Numbered from the stretch's first letter, positions 1-9,061 are shown. The stretch is DNA of 64,000 nucleotides from Nitrosomonas sp. (GCA_016708955.1 JADJES010000005.1:110357-174356), one strand, 5' to 3'. Notes: generated by a model from the sequence alone, not told the origin. Translations and numbers: made by a program.

Positions 1-169
1 AGCGATTATTATTGGGAAAAAAGGTGAGAAATTAAAGCAAATAGCCAGCCAGGCACGTAAGGATATGGAGCTGTTATTGGGGGGTAAAGTGTATCTGGAA
101 GTCTGGGTTAAAGTTAAAAGTGGATGGGCTGATAGTGAAAGTGTATTAAGAAATCTAGGGTATGAATAA
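1..169 (+). CDS. era: GTPase Era, C-terminal end (partial)
   Basis: This is the last 55 codons of a gene that begins before the window, read in the frame starting at base 2 and ending at TAA 167-169. The peptide starts AIIIGKKGEKLKQIASQARK and matches the KH RNA-binding domain that closes Era, with the usual ending of the VWVKVKSGWADSE type. Era is an essential GTPase that binds the 3' end of 16S rRNA during 30S subunit maturation. Only the KH domain is visible, so nothing can be said about the G domain. The next gene, pdxJ, starts 48 bases later; in many betaproteobacteria recO sits between the two, and here there is no room for it. Confidence 0.9.
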   Translation, partial: AIIIGKKGEKLKQIASQARKDMELLLGGKVYLEVWVKVKSGWADSESVLRNLGYE

Positions 170-217
170 ACAGATCTAAGCTATTCTTATTTGCTGGCAT
201 TTTGGGAAACATAAATT

Positions 218-943
218 ATGATTGAATTAGGCGTCAATATTGATCATGTGGCCACATTACGACAGGCACGTGGAACAAGCTATCCGGATCCAATTGAAGC
301 GGCACTGATCGCTGAATCAGCCGGTGCTGATGCCATCACATTGCATTTGCGTGAAGATCGCCGCCATATTCAGGATCGCGATGTGGAAATTCTGCGTGAC
401 CGGTTAACGACAAGAATGAATCTTGAAAGTGCCGTGACTGAAGAAATGATCAGTATCGCACTTAAAATAAAGCCCCATGATATTTGCCTGGTGCCTGAAA
501 GACGTGAGGAGTTGACGACAGAAGGCGGACTTGATGTCGTGAAATATTTTGATCAAATAAAACGTGTCTGCCAAAAATTGGGGGAAGCGGGAATACGCGT
601 TTCACTTTTCATCAACGCCGATCCGTTACAGATTGATGCAGCTGCTCGTGCCAGTGCACCCGTCATCGAGATCCATACAGGTAGTTTTGCCGATGCAGTT
701 ACTCCAGAGGCGCAAGAAAAGCAATTTGCCGAAGTAAAAAAGGCGGTTGCAATGGGCATTGATCTCGGTTTAAAAGTAAATGCCGGACATGGTCTGCATT
801 ATGAAAATGTTCAACCAATTGCTGCGCTACCTGAAATATCTGAACTGAATATCGGTCACGCTATTGTTGCCAGAGCTATTTTTGTTGGGTTTAAGCAGGC
901 AGTACAAGAAATGAAACAGCTCATGCTTGAGGCGCGCGAATGA
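218..943 (+). CDS. pdxJ: Pyridoxine 5'-phosphate synthase PdxJ
   Basis: PdxJ condenses 1-deoxy-D-xylulose 5-phosphate with 3-amino-2-oxopropyl phosphate to give pyridoxine 5'-phosphate, the last ring-closing step of the DXP-dependent vitamin B6 pathway in the cytoplasm. The 241-residue protein has the normal family length and a TIM-barrel pattern. The hallmarks are the N-terminal ELGVNIDHVATLRQARGT, the HLREDRRHI segment, the CLVPERREELTTEGG loop, and the C-terminal NAGHGLHYEN followed by ELNIGHAIVARA. It starts with ATG and overlaps acpS by four bases (ATGA), so the two are translationally coupled. The pairing pdxJ-acpS is common in proteobacteria. Confidence 0.97.
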   Translation: MIELGVNIDHVATLRQARGTSYPDPIEAALIAESAGADAITLHLREDRRHIQDRDVEILRDRLTTRMNLESAVTEEMISIALKIKPHDICLVPERREELTTEGGLDVVKYFDQIKRVCQKLGEAGIRVSLFINADPLQIDAAARASAPVIEIHTGSFADAVTPEAQEKQFAEVKKAVAMGIDLGLKVNAGHGLHYENVQPIAALPEISELNIGHAIVARAIFVGFKQAVQEMKQLMLEARE

Positions 944-1317
944 TCTATGGCATTGGAACCGATATTGTAGAATCTTCACGGATTGCACAATCGGTGGGTC
1001 GTTTTGGAGAACGATTTGCGCGACGTATATTAACCGATAGCGAATGGGCGGAATATCACTCAAGTAGTAAGCCGGTTTTGTTTCTAGCCAGCCGCTTTGC
1101 TGCCAAAGAGGCGCTATCTAAAGCGATGGGAACAGGTTTGCGCCATCCGGTTAATTTGACTTATATTACGATTACCCATGATAGTTTGGGAAAACCGTAT
1201 TTTGAATTTCATCCTGAGCTCAATCAACTAATAAACGACAAAGGTATTACGCAACATCATCTTTCCATCAGTGATGAAATAAATATGGCTTGTGCTTTTG
1301 TCGTACTGGAGAAGTAA
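940..1317 (+). CDS. acpS: Holo-[acyl-carrier-protein] synthase AcpS
   Basis: AcpS transfers the 4'-phosphopantetheine arm of coenzyme A to the serine of the fatty-acid acyl carrier protein. The 125-residue protein has the AcpS signature: MIYGIGTDIVE at the start (Mg-binding Asp) and FLASRFAAKEALSKAMGTG, with the WxxKE-type Glu and Lys, around residues 47-65. It overlaps pdxJ by four bases and is followed after two bases by nagZ. This is the housekeeping, trimeric type of transferase. The synthase operon at 24.8-29.6 kb carries a second, Sfp-like transferase fused to a megasynthase, so the genome has at least two such activities. Confidence 0.97.
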   Translation: MIYGIGTDIVESSRIAQSVGRFGERFARRILTDSEWAEYHSSSKPVLFLASRFAAKEALSKAMGTGLRHPVNLTYITITHDSLGKPYFEFHPELNQLINDKGITQHHLSISDEINMACAFVVLEK

Positions 1318-1319
1318 TC

Positions 1320-2372
1320 GTGTCACTTGGACCAGTGATGCTCGATATCGCCGGTACACAACTGACCGAAGATGATATAAAAAGGCTTTTGCACCCGCTC
1401 ACGGGTGGCATCATACTATTTACACGAAATTATTCCAACAATCGTCAACTGACGGAATTAACGCAGCAGATTCATGCGTTACGGAATCCCCATTTACTGA
1501 TCGCAGTTGATCACGAAGGTGGCCGTGTTCAGCGTTTCCAGAAAGATTTTACAAAATTGCCTGCCATGCGTAAATTGGGGGAAATCTGGGATAAACAACC
1601 TGCCCGTGCCCGCCATCTTGCAAAACAGGTTGGCTTTGTTCTGGCAGCGGAGTTAAACGCTTGCGGTGTGGATTTTAGTTTCACACCTGTACTGGATCTT
1701 GACCATGGACAAAGCTGTGTTATCGGTGATCGTGCTTTCCACCATGATCCCAACGCAGTTTCAGATCTCGCACATAATCTGATGCTTGGCCTCAGAAAAG
1801 GCGGCATGCTGGCGATAGGCAAACATTTTCCAGGTCACGGTTATATCCAAACCGATTCACATCTGGAAAAATCAATTGATCAGCGCCGATACATTGATAT
1901 CGAAATGAATGATCTCATACCATTCCAGCACATGATTGATTCAGGATTGGCTGGAATAATGCCGGCACATGTGATTTATCCTGAAATTGATCAAAAACCT
2001 GCTGGCTTCTCAACAATCTGGCTGCAAAAAATTTTACGTACAGACTTACAATTTGAAGGGTGCATTTTTAGTGATGATTTGAGTATGCGTGGCGCTGGTG
2101 ATTATCTGGAATCAATGCTTTTGCGGGCACAAGCTGCGCTCACCGCAGGCTGTGACATGATACTGGTTTGCAATAATCCCGCCGGTGCAGATGAAATTTT
2201 AACCGGATTGCATTGGGAGATGCCGGCGACAAGCCTTTCTCGCCTTGCCCGTATGCACGCCAGGAATAATTTTGGTTCACTGACAAAATTGCACGAAAAT
2301 GGCGAGTATGTCCAAGCAGTTCGTGAGATTGGTGCAATTGGATGCGAAAGTCAAGACCTGCCATTTCAGTAG
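1320..2372 (+). CDS. nagZ: Beta-N-acetylhexosaminidase NagZ
   Basis: NagZ is a cytoplasmic family 3 glycosidase that removes GlcNAc from anhydro-muropeptides during cell-wall recycling. I chose GTG 1320 as start: it lies just behind the acpS stop with a GGAG about eight bases upstream, and the product (about 350 residues) then begins VSLGPVMLDIAGTQL like the family; an upstream ATG at 1290 lies inside acpS. Visible motifs are IAVDHEGGRVQRF, the loop KHFPGHGYIQTDSHL with the catalytic Asp-His pair, and FSDDLSMRGA containing the nucleophile Asp. The 98 bases after it hold only AT-rich sequence before lpdA. Confidence 0.95.
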   Translation: MSLGPVMLDIAGTQLTEDDIKRLLHPLTGGIILFTRNYSNNRQLTELTQQIHALRNPHLLIAVDHEGGRVQRFQKDFTKLPAMRKLGEIWDKQPARARHLAKQVGFVLAAELNACGVDFSFTPVLDLDHGQSCVIGDRAFHHDPNAVSDLAHNLMLGLRKGGMLAIGKHFPGHGYIQTDSHLEKSIDQRRYIDIEMNDLIPFQHMIDSGLAGIMPAHVIYPEIDQKPAGFSTIWLQKILRTDLQFEGCIFSDDLSMRGAGDYLESMLLRAQAALTAGCDMILVCNNPAGADEILTGLHWEMPATSLSRLARMHARNNFGSLTKLHENGEYVQAVREIGAIGCESQDLPFQ

Positions 2373-2470
2373 ACTGGTGATTTATTGATTAAAACGAATC
2401 ATGAGCGACATCATCATTTTAATTTATAATCACTTCATCATTAATAAGATTTTTTTATAAGGCTTTAATC

Positions 2471-3931
2471 ATGTCAGAAACGTTTGATGTAGCAGTTATT
2501 GGTGCGGGCCCAGGAGGGTATGTTGCGGCGATCCGCTGTGCACAGCTTGGTTTGAATACGATTTGTATCGATGAATGGAAAAATCCAAAAGATAAGGCGA
2601 GTCTTGGCGGTACCTGTTTAAATGTTGGCTGTATCCCATCTAAAGCCTTGCTGGAATCTTCGGAAAAATATTATCAAATAAAACACAAATTATCCGCTCA
2701 CGGTATCACAACGGAAAATGTATCCGTGGATGTTCCCGTCATGATTGCGCGCAAAGACAAAATTGTTACTACGTTTACTGCCGGTATTTCTTCGTTATTT
2801 AAGAAGAATAAAGTTAAAGCGATGCATGGCAAAGGAACATTATTAAAGCGGGAAGCGTCCGCAAATACTTGGCAAATAAATGTTTATGATAGTGGCAATA
2901 CAGAAACTATTCAGGCAAAGCATGTCATTATAGCAACCGGTTCGGTACCGCGATCTTTATCGATCGCACCAATTGATAATGATAGGATCCTGGATAATTC
3001 CGGCGCTTTAGCGTTAACGGAAGCGCCCAAACGGCTGGGTGTTATTGGTGCAGGTGTTATCGGCCTTGAAATGGGCAGTGTATGGCGCCGACTAGGGGCA
3101 GAAGTTACCATCCTTGAAGCGATGCCCGGATTCCTGATGGCAGCTGATGAACAAGTAGCCAAGGAAGCTAAGAGCATATTCGCCAAAGAATCCAGTTTGC
3201 AAATCAATACCGGAATTAATATCAAATCGGTCAAAACATCCAAGAATAATGTAGTTGTTAATTACAGTGATTCCAACAATCAGGAACAGATCTTGGAAGT
3301 CGATAAATTAATCATCGCCATTGGCCGTATCCCAAATACCAGAGGTCTGGGTGTTATAGATAACGGTTTACTACTAGACGAGCGTGGATTTATTGCGGTT
3401 GATGCATATTGCCGTACCAATCTTACTAACGTTTATGCGGTGGGGGATGTGGTGCGTGGCCCAATGTTGGCGCATAAAGCATCTGAAGAAGGCGTGGCCG
3501 TAGCTGAAATGATCATGCACCTTGAGCAAGGACGATCTAGTGAACATGAGGCAGTCGATTTTAATATCATACCCTGGGTTATTTATACTGCACCCGAGAT
3601 TGCCTGGGTGGGGAAAAATGAACAGGAATTGAAAGCTGCAGGCATCACCTATAAAGCCGGGCAATTTTCTTTTATCGCTAACGGACGTGCGCGTGCCATG
3701 GGCGAGACCAGCGGGTTTATTAAAATATTAGCAGATGAAAAAACTGACCGAGTATTGGGTGTTCATATGATCGGACCGCATGTTTCAGAACTTATTTCAG
3801 AAGCGGTAATGGCGATGAAATTTTCAGCCAGCAGTGAGGACATTGCTTGCATTGTTCATGCTCACCCGTCTTTATCGGAAGTGTTTCATGAAGCTGCTCT
3901 TGCCGTGGATAAGCGTGCTTTACATATCTAA
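2471..3931 (+). CDS. lpdA: Dihydrolipoyl dehydrogenase (E3)
   Basis: This flavoprotein reoxidises the dihydrolipoyl arms of 2-oxoacid dehydrogenase complexes with NAD+. The 486-residue protein shows the FAD Rossmann motif VIGAGPGGYVAAIRCAQLG, the redox-active disulfide GGTCLNVGCIPSKAL, a second Rossmann GVIGAGVIGLEMGSVWRRLG for NAD, the FAD motif VYAVGDVVRGPMLAHKASEEG and the C-terminal HAHPSLSEVFHEA with the His-Glu catalytic dyad. It stands alone, 35 kb from aceE-aceF, so it may serve pyruvate dehydrogenase, 2-oxoglutarate dehydrogenase, or both. It is slightly longer than the typical 470 residues because of an insert near KNPKDKASLGG that is common in E3 of 2-oxoglutarate complexes. Confidence 0.96.
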   Translation: MSETFDVAVIGAGPGGYVAAIRCAQLGLNTICIDEWKNPKDKASLGGTCLNVGCIPSKALLESSEKYYQIKHKLSAHGITTENVSVDVPVMIARKDKIVTTFTAGISSLFKKNKVKAMHGKGTLLKREASANTWQINVYDSGNTETIQAKHVIIATGSVPRSLSIAPIDNDRILDNSGALALTEAPKRLGVIGAGVIGLEMGSVWRRLGAEVTILEAMPGFLMAADEQVAKEAKSIFAKESSLQINTGINIKSVKTSKNNVVVNYSDSNNQEQILEVDKLIIAIGRIPNTRGLGVIDNGLLLDERGFIAVDAYCRTNLTNVYAVGDVVRGPMLAHKASEEGVAVAEMIMHLEQGRSSEHEAVDFNIIPWVIYTAPEIAWVGKNEQELKAAGITYKAGQFSFIANGRARAMGETSGFIKILADEKTDRVLGVHMIGPHVSELISEAVMAMKFSASSEDIACIVHAHPSLSEVFHEAALAVDKRALHI

Positions 3932-4007
3932 GATTACAATAGCGTAATTTCTTTTATTTCTGCACTACTTATCCAAGTCTATTGCGTGTAATTGCGGCGT
4001 TTTAATT

Positions 4008-4451
4008 CTAGAAGCAATGTTTCTTGTCGGGATCAACGCTGCAAGACCAGCGTAAATGATGAGTGCCTGCAGTCTTATTCACTAAATAGTCAGCTCTTAA
4101 ATGTTTATTTTGTTCGGTTGTTAGAGAAGCTTTTTCCGGTATAAAACGCTCTTGACTCCAGAATCTGATTCTGCAAAATTCGGCATCGGAGGGACAAATT
4201 CTATTGATAGCAGCGCTATAAATAGTTTTATCTGTATAAACACTATGGTCAATAAGTACCATGTGAACGAATTTTCCAGAAGTGCCTATCTCAAGAGAAC
4301 GAACAACTCGCCACCCATTACCACTCTCCAATTGTGATGAGGGTTCAGCAGCGGGGGTGTCGTGTGAATGGTCTTCTCCCTCGTGGGAAAAGACACTATA
4401 CGGCATGGTAAGTATCAAAAATAATAAAACGCTTGGTAATAGCTTGTACAT
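4008..4451 (-). CDS. Small exported His-rich protein, function unknown
   Basis: The 147-residue product begins with a clear Sec signal peptide (MYKLLPSVLLFLILTMPYSVFS) and the start is supported by GGGAG five bases upstream. Right after the cleavage site is a short His/Asp/Glu-rich stretch, HEGEDHSHDTPAAEP, which looks like a metal-binding tail. The rest has conserved-looking Cys residues (CPSDAEFC, WSC, KKHC) that could form periplasmic disulfides. I do not recognise the family. It lies tail-to-tail with lpdA and is transcribed alone. A periplasmic metal-binding role is a guess based only on composition. Confidence 0.7.
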   Translation of the reverse strand: MYKLLPSVLLFLILTMPYSVFSHEGEDHSHDTPAAEPSSQLESGNGWRVVRSLEIGTSGKFVHMVLIDHSVYTDKTIYSAAINRICPSDAEFCRIRFWSQERFIPEKASLTTEQNKHLRADYLVNKTAGTHHLRWSCSVDPDKKHCF

Positions 4452-5008
4452 AAATTCTCCCTGGCAAATGCCAATTCATTATTTATAAATGTAGAATTCT
4501 TATTCTGTGTTAACACATTGCTTCCAGATCAATTTTTCTTTTGCTGGATAATTCTTGCAGCGGGGCAGTATACTCGAAATTCAGTTTTTGGACATTATTG
4601 ACAATTTGGTTTTACGTGATATCACGTGTTAGTAATCAATCAAATGAAAAGACAGAGTGTGTTGACCTTCTTAAATAGCCACCAGATTTTCTAACTAACG
4701 ATAACACGCTACCATTGAATATTCAGTTGCTTCTGAAACGCCGTTAATTTGGTCGGTGGGGTGGTGAAGCAGATGGATGCGGTTGACCATCCTTGGTTGG
4801 CCGCTGCTGTCGGGCGCCGATTTTTGCTAGGCCGAGCAAACTATCTTCATCACGCCAGTTCATTGTGGGCGGCATTTACAACCTGAATAGCGGTAAAGTT
4901 GAACTCATTGCGTGATTTTTGCTAGCGTAGTTGCCGAATACTTTTTTACCTGCAAATGCACATATCATTTGTAGCAGCTAGCTGTTTCGGTTAGAATCCG
5001 CTCTTCCC
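4452..5008. other. Intergenic stretch without intact gene
   Basis: This 557-base stretch lies between the His-rich exported protein and tRNA-Val. No convincing complete gene was found on either strand. The first half is AT-rich and presumably holds the promoter of the minus-strand gene. The second half (about 4740-4920) is more GC-rich and looks like decayed coding sequence; a short reading frame near its end is listed separately. Confidence 0.5.
4853..4915 (+). pseudogene. Possible remnant of a carbonic anhydrase C terminus
   Basis: A short open stretch ending at TGA 4913-4915 encodes RQFIVGGIYNLNSGKVELIA. The string VGGIYNLNSGKVE resembles the closing beta-strand region of beta-class carbonic anhydrases. 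There is no start codon or body of the enzyme in this frame, and the upstream bases translate poorly in all frames. It is best seen as a decayed gene end, if it is real at all. The match is from memory of the family and is short. Confidence 0.3.
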
Positions 5009-5085
5009 AGGCGCGTAGCTCAGTTGGTTAGAGCACCACCTTGACATGGTGGGGGTCGTTGGTTCGAATCCAATCGCGCCTACCA
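5009..5085 (+). tRNA. tRNA-Val (anticodon GAC)
   Basis: The 77-base cloverleaf folds by eye. The acceptor stem AGGCGCG pairs with CGCGCCT, followed by the discriminator A and an encoded CCA. The D arm is GCTC-AGTTGGTTA-GAGC. The anticodon stem CCACC/GGTGG encloses the loop TTGACAT, giving anticodon GAC (valine). The T arm carries GGTTCGAATCC. It stands alone between an exported-protein gene and creA. Confidence 0.97.
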
Positions 5086-5242
5086 GCTATCTGGTTACTA
5101 CCATTCCTCAATTTTCAATTCAATCCAGTTAAGAATCATGCGTATAACTAAATCAATGCATCGTTCGCATATACTGATCGAATTGAAAATGTTGTATTAA
5201 GAACGCTGTTCTAAGAAATCTATAGACCAATGGAGAGAATCT

Positions 5243-5743
5243 ATGCAGTGTCAGGTAAATACTAAAAAACAACAAACAATGAATGTTTTGTTGATTCTGG
5301 TTTTAATTTTGTCTATGCCCAGCATCGTTGTAGCTGATCAAATTGGTAGTGTTTCAACAAAATTCAAGATGTTGGGGGCCAACGATAAGATTGTTATCGA
5401 AGCATTTGACGATCCCGATGTTGCTGGAGCAACCTGTTATTTAAGTCGAGCTAAGACAGGAGGAGTCAGCGGCGTAGTGGGTATTGCCGAAGATACCTCT
5501 GATGCCTCTATTGCCTGTCGCCAGATTGGACCGATTTCTTTGCCGGAGAAAGTTAAGAATGGTCAGGAAGATGGTAAAGAGGTTTTTAAAAAAAGCACAT
5601 CGTTATTGTTCAAATCATTACAAGTAGTTCGGTTTTATGATGCAAAAAGAAATGTTCTGGTTTATTTGACTTATAGCGACAGGATTATTGAGGGTTCGCC
5701 TAAAAATAGCATCTCGATTATTCCGATTACACCATGGCACTAA
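5243..5743 (+). CDS. creA: CreA family periplasmic protein
   Basis: The 166-residue protein belongs to the CreA family (named after the E. coli gene next to creB), small exported proteins of unknown function. The start at 5243 has GGAGAG five bases upstream; an internal ATG at 5279 would give a more compact signal peptide (MNVLLILVLILSMPSIVVA) and could be an alternative start. The mature part shows the family pattern IGSVSTKFKMLGANDKIVIEAFDDP, the paired Cys in GATCYLSRAK and IACRQIGPI, and SLQVVRFYDAKRNVLVYLTYSDRI. It is monocistronic, 130 bases upstream of hemA. Confidence 0.93.
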   Translation: MQCQVNTKKQQTMNVLLILVLILSMPSIVVADQIGSVSTKFKMLGANDKIVIEAFDDPDVAGATCYLSRAKTGGVSGVVGIAEDTSDASIACRQIGPISLPEKVKNGQEDGKEVFKKSTSLLFKSLQVVRFYDAKRNVLVYLTYSDRIIEGSPKNSISIIPITPWH

Positions 5744-5872
5744 TGGAATTGCTGTGTGGTAGACAAAAAATATAAAAATAAATGTTTTTGATTGATGGTA
5801 TTTAAGGATTCCTAATATTATAATGTTCAGTTATTTCTTACCAATTGCTTTCATAGACTAACATTATCTTTC

Positions 5873-7126
5873 ATGCAGTTATTCGCCTTTGGTATTAATC
5901 ACAATACTGCGCCGCTGGATGTGCGTGAGCAGGTTACTTTTCCTGAAAATACAATGGAGCACGCGTTACGTGATTTGATTGGGCGAAACCCCATCAAAGA
6001 AGCGGCTATTGTATCTACCTGTAATCGTACCGAAGTTTATTGTTGTACGGACAAACCTGAAGACGCTATGTTTTGGTTGGCGGATTTTCATCATCTCCAG
6101 ACCGGTGAGCTGGATCCCTATTTATACAAGTTCCCGCGCGAGCAAGCTGTGAAGCATGCATTCCGCGTTGCCAGCGGATTGGATTCTATGGTGCTGGGTG
6201 AGCCGCAAATACTGGGTCAGTTAAAAAGCGCTGTGAAATCAGCGGAACATGCGGGCACTCTGGGTTTAATGTTGCATAAACTGTTTCAACGAACCTTTTA
6301 TGTCGCCAAGGAAGTTCGCACATCGACTGAGATTGGCACTAATTCGGTATCGATGGCTGCTGCTGCTGCACGTTTGGCGGAACGGATTTTTGGTGATATC
6401 AGCGATCAACGTGTTTTGTTTATCGGTGCCGGGGAGATGATAGAATTATGCGCTAATCACTTTGCCGCACGTAATCCAAAAAAAATTACCGTTGCTAACC
6501 GTACAACGGAACGTGCTGAAGCATTAGCCAGTCGTTTTAATGCACAAGCTATTACTCTGAGCGATTTGCCGGAACAGTTGGCACTCCATGACATTGTTGT
6601 AACCTGTACAGCAAGTCCATTACCGATACTCGGTAAAGGCATGGTTGAACGCGCGATCAAGATACGTAAGCATCGGCCTATATTTATCGTGGATTTGGCC
6701 GTGCCGCGCGATGTTGAATCTGAAGTGGCAGAATTGGATGACGTATTTCTCTATTATGTCGATGATTTATCAGAAATCGTGAAAGAAGGTCTGGATTCGC
6801 GTCAAAGTGCAGTTGCCCAGGCTGAAACCATTATTGATTCCAACGTGGTGGATTTTATGCGCTGGCTGGCGACACGTGAAATGGTTCCGACCATTCGTGC
6901 ACTACGTGACCAGGGCGAACGTTATCGCCGTCATGAACTGGCGCGAGCAAGCAAGCTACTGGAAAAGGGCGAAGATCCCAAGAAAGTGATTGAATCTCTG
7001 AGTAATAGTCTAACTAATAAATTCTTGCATGTGCCTTCCAGTGTATTGAATCATGCAACGGCTGATGAACGCGAGGAATTAGTCGAGTTGATTAATCGAC
7101 TCTACCAATTGCATCGCCCGCAATGA
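5873..7126 (+). CDS. hemA: Glutamyl-tRNA reductase
   Basis: HemA reduces the glutamate on glutamyl-tRNA(Glu) to glutamate-1-semialdehyde with NADPH, the first committed step of C5-pathway tetrapyrrole (heme) synthesis. The 417-residue length is typical. Motifs are FGINHNTAPLDVREQ at the N terminus, STCNRTEVY with the catalytic Cys near residue 50, the SGLDSMVLGEPQILGQLK signature, the NADPH-binding FIGAGEMIEL near residue 185, and a C-terminal helical dimerisation domain. It overlaps prfA by four bases (ATGA), so hemA-prfA-prmC form the classic proteobacterial operon. Confidence 0.98.
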   Translation: MQLFAFGINHNTAPLDVREQVTFPENTMEHALRDLIGRNPIKEAAIVSTCNRTEVYCCTDKPEDAMFWLADFHHLQTGELDPYLYKFPREQAVKHAFRVASGLDSMVLGEPQILGQLKSAVKSAEHAGTLGLMLHKLFQRTFYVAKEVRTSTEIGTNSVSMAAAAARLAERIFGDISDQRVLFIGAGEMIELCANHFAARNPKKITVANRTTERAEALASRFNAQAITLSDLPEQLALHDIVVTCTASPLPILGKGMVERAIKIRKHRPIFIVDLAVPRDVESEVAELDDVFLYYVDDLSEIVKEGLDSRQSAVAQAETIIDSNVVDFMRWLATREMVPTIRALRDQGERYRRHELARASKLLEKGEDPKKVIESLSNSLTNKFLHVPSSVLNHATADEREELVELINRLYQLHRPQ

Positions 7127-8202
7127 ACAGGAATATCACGGAAAGGCTCACTCGTTTGAGTGTGCGTTTGGAAGAATTAAATCAATTGCTGAGCAGCGAA
7201 TCCGTGACTTCCAATCTGGATAACTATCGCAAGCTCACGCGGGAACATGCTGAAATTGTTCCTATTGTTGAACTCTACCGTGCTTATCAGCTCAGTGAGC
7301 GCGATATACAAACCGCACGGGAAATGCATGCCGATCTGGAAATGCGTTCTTTTGCGGAAGCTGAAATACAGGCCGGAAAAGAAAAGCTTGTTAAGCTGGA
7401 ATCGGAAATTCAGAAACAGCTACTCCCGAAAGACCCCAATGATGAGCGCAATATTTTCCTGGAGATACGCGCAGGAACAGGGGGGGATGAATCTGCTCTA
7501 TTTGCCGGTAACTTGTTTCGTATGTATTCCCGTTTTGCGGAAAGACGCGGCTGGCAAGTTGAGATTATTTCACAAAGCTTGTCTGAGATCGGCGGGTATA
7601 AGGAAATTATCGCCAAAATCATTGGGCAGGGCGCGTATTCCCGGCTTAAATTTGAATCCGGAGGCCACCGTGTGCAACGAGTACCTGTTACCGAAACGCA
7701 AGGACGCGTGCATACCTCAACGTGTACCGTGGCCGTTATGCCGGAGGCGGATGAGGTCAGTGAAGTGGTGCTAAATCCTTCTGAGTTGCGTATTGATACT
7801 TATCGTGCCTCTGGTGCAGGCGGTCAGCACATTAATAAAACCGATTCGGCTGTGCGCATAACCCACCTGCCAACCGGTATTGTCGTGGAATGTCAGGATG
7901 GGCGTTCGCAACATAAAAACAAAGCGCAAGCGCTGAGTGTGCTGGCCGCACGTATTCATGACAAACAAATGCGGGCACAACATGCCGAACAGGCCGCCAC
8001 GAGAAAGTCGCTGGTAGGTACTGGCGAGCGGTCGGAACGGATTCGTACTTATAATTTTCCTCAAGGGCGTGTGACTGATCATCGAATTAATCTGACACTC
8101 TATAAAATGGATCAGATTATGGATGGTGACATCGATGAACTATGTTCAGCATTAATGGCTGAGCATCAGGCAGAACTACTGGCAGCCTCGGTACAAGACT
8201 AG
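7123..8202 (+). CDS. prfA: Peptide chain release factor 1
   Basis: RF1 recognises UAA and UAG stop codons and triggers hydrolysis of the peptidyl-tRNA. The 359-residue protein shows the GGQ motif in YRASGAGGQHINKTDSAVR, whose glutamine is the substrate of PrmC, encoded immediately downstream. EIRAGTGGDESALFA marks the start of domain 2. The anticodon-like codon-reading tripeptide is in domain 2 near RVPVTETQGRVHTS (PVT, the RF1 type). The ATG overlaps the hemA stop, and 22 bases separate it from prmC. Confidence 0.98.
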   Translation: MNRNITERLTRLSVRLEELNQLLSSESVTSNLDNYRKLTREHAEIVPIVELYRAYQLSERDIQTAREMHADLEMRSFAEAEIQAGKEKLVKLESEIQKQLLPKDPNDERNIFLEIRAGTGGDESALFAGNLFRMYSRFAERRGWQVEIISQSLSEIGGYKEIIAKIIGQGAYSRLKFESGGHRVQRVPVTETQGRVHTSTCTVAVMPEADEVSEVVLNPSELRIDTYRASGAGGQHINKTDSAVRITHLPTGIVVECQDGRSQHKNKAQALSVLAARIHDKQMRAQHAEQAATRKSLVGTGERSERIRTYNFPQGRVTDHRINLTLYKMDQIMDGDIDELCSALMAEHQAELLAASVQD

Positions 8203-8224
8203 TTAACCTTGCCAATGTGAGGCT

Positions 8225-9061
8225 ATGCAGCCAGAAACCATAACACAGGCATTAACATCGGCGTGTCGAGAGATTGATCGAATAGACGCGCGATTGCTGT
8301 TGCAGCATGTGTTAGATGTAGCGCATGCTTTTTTACTGACTCATCCAGATCAAGTACTAACCTCGCAACAGACTGATGAATTTTCCCGTTTGGTTAGGCA
8401 GCGCAGTGAGGGTATGCCAGTTGCCTATCTGATCGGGAAACGTGACTTTTACGATCTGACTTTTAAAGTCACTGAAGCGGTTTTAATCCCCCGCCCGGAG
8501 ACTGAATTGCTGGTTGAATTGGCATTGAAACTAATACCGGACAATCAGTTTTGTAAGATACTGGATTTGGGAACGGGCAGTGGTGCAATCGCTATCACCA
8601 TTGCCAAGCATCGCCCGCAATCACAAGTAACTGCAATCGATTTGTCATCCGAAGCTATCGCGGTATCCCGGTGGAATGCCGAGAATCTGGAAGTGAATTA
8701 TATTTCTCTTAGAACAGGAAACTGGTTTGATGAACTTTCCGGGGAGAAATTTGATCTGATTGTATCAAATCCGCCGTATGTGGCAGAAAATGATCCGCAC
8801 CTGCAACAAGGTGATTTGCGTTTTGAACCACAAATGGCGCTGTCTACTGGTGACAACGGATTGGCATGTATTCGCCACATTATCGCTACGGCGCCGGATT
8901 ATCTTGTTAATAACGGATGGTTGCTGCTGGAGCATGGCTATGATCAAGCGGCTGAGTGCAGGCGATTGTTTGGGGATAGGGATTTTAGTAATATTTGTTC
9001 CTACCCGGATTTGGCTGGCATAATGCGGGTAAGCGGCGGTCAGTTGAATTTTATTACGTAA
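8225..9061 (+). CDS. prmC: Release factor glutamine methyltransferase PrmC
   Basis: PrmC uses S-adenosylmethionine to methylate the glutamine of the GGQ motif of release factors. The 278-residue protein has an N-terminal helical domain, the linker ending VLIPRPETELLVE, the SAM-binding DLGTGSGAIAI near residue 118, and the amide-methylating NPPY motif in DLIVSNPPYV. It follows prfA directly, as in most proteobacteria, so enzyme and substrate are co-expressed. Confidence 0.97.
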   Translation: MQPETITQALTSACREIDRIDARLLLQHVLDVAHAFLLTHPDQVLTSQQTDEFSRLVRQRSEGMPVAYLIGKRDFYDLTFKVTEAVLIPRPETELLVELALKLIPDNQFCKILDLGTGSGAIAITIAKHRPQSQVTAIDLSSEAIAVSRWNAENLEVNYISLRTGNWFDELSGEKFDLIVSNPPYVAENDPHLQQGDLRFEPQMALSTGDNGLACIRHIIATAPDYLVNNGWLLLEHGYDQAAECRRLFGDRDFSNICSYPDLAGIMRVSGGQLNFIT

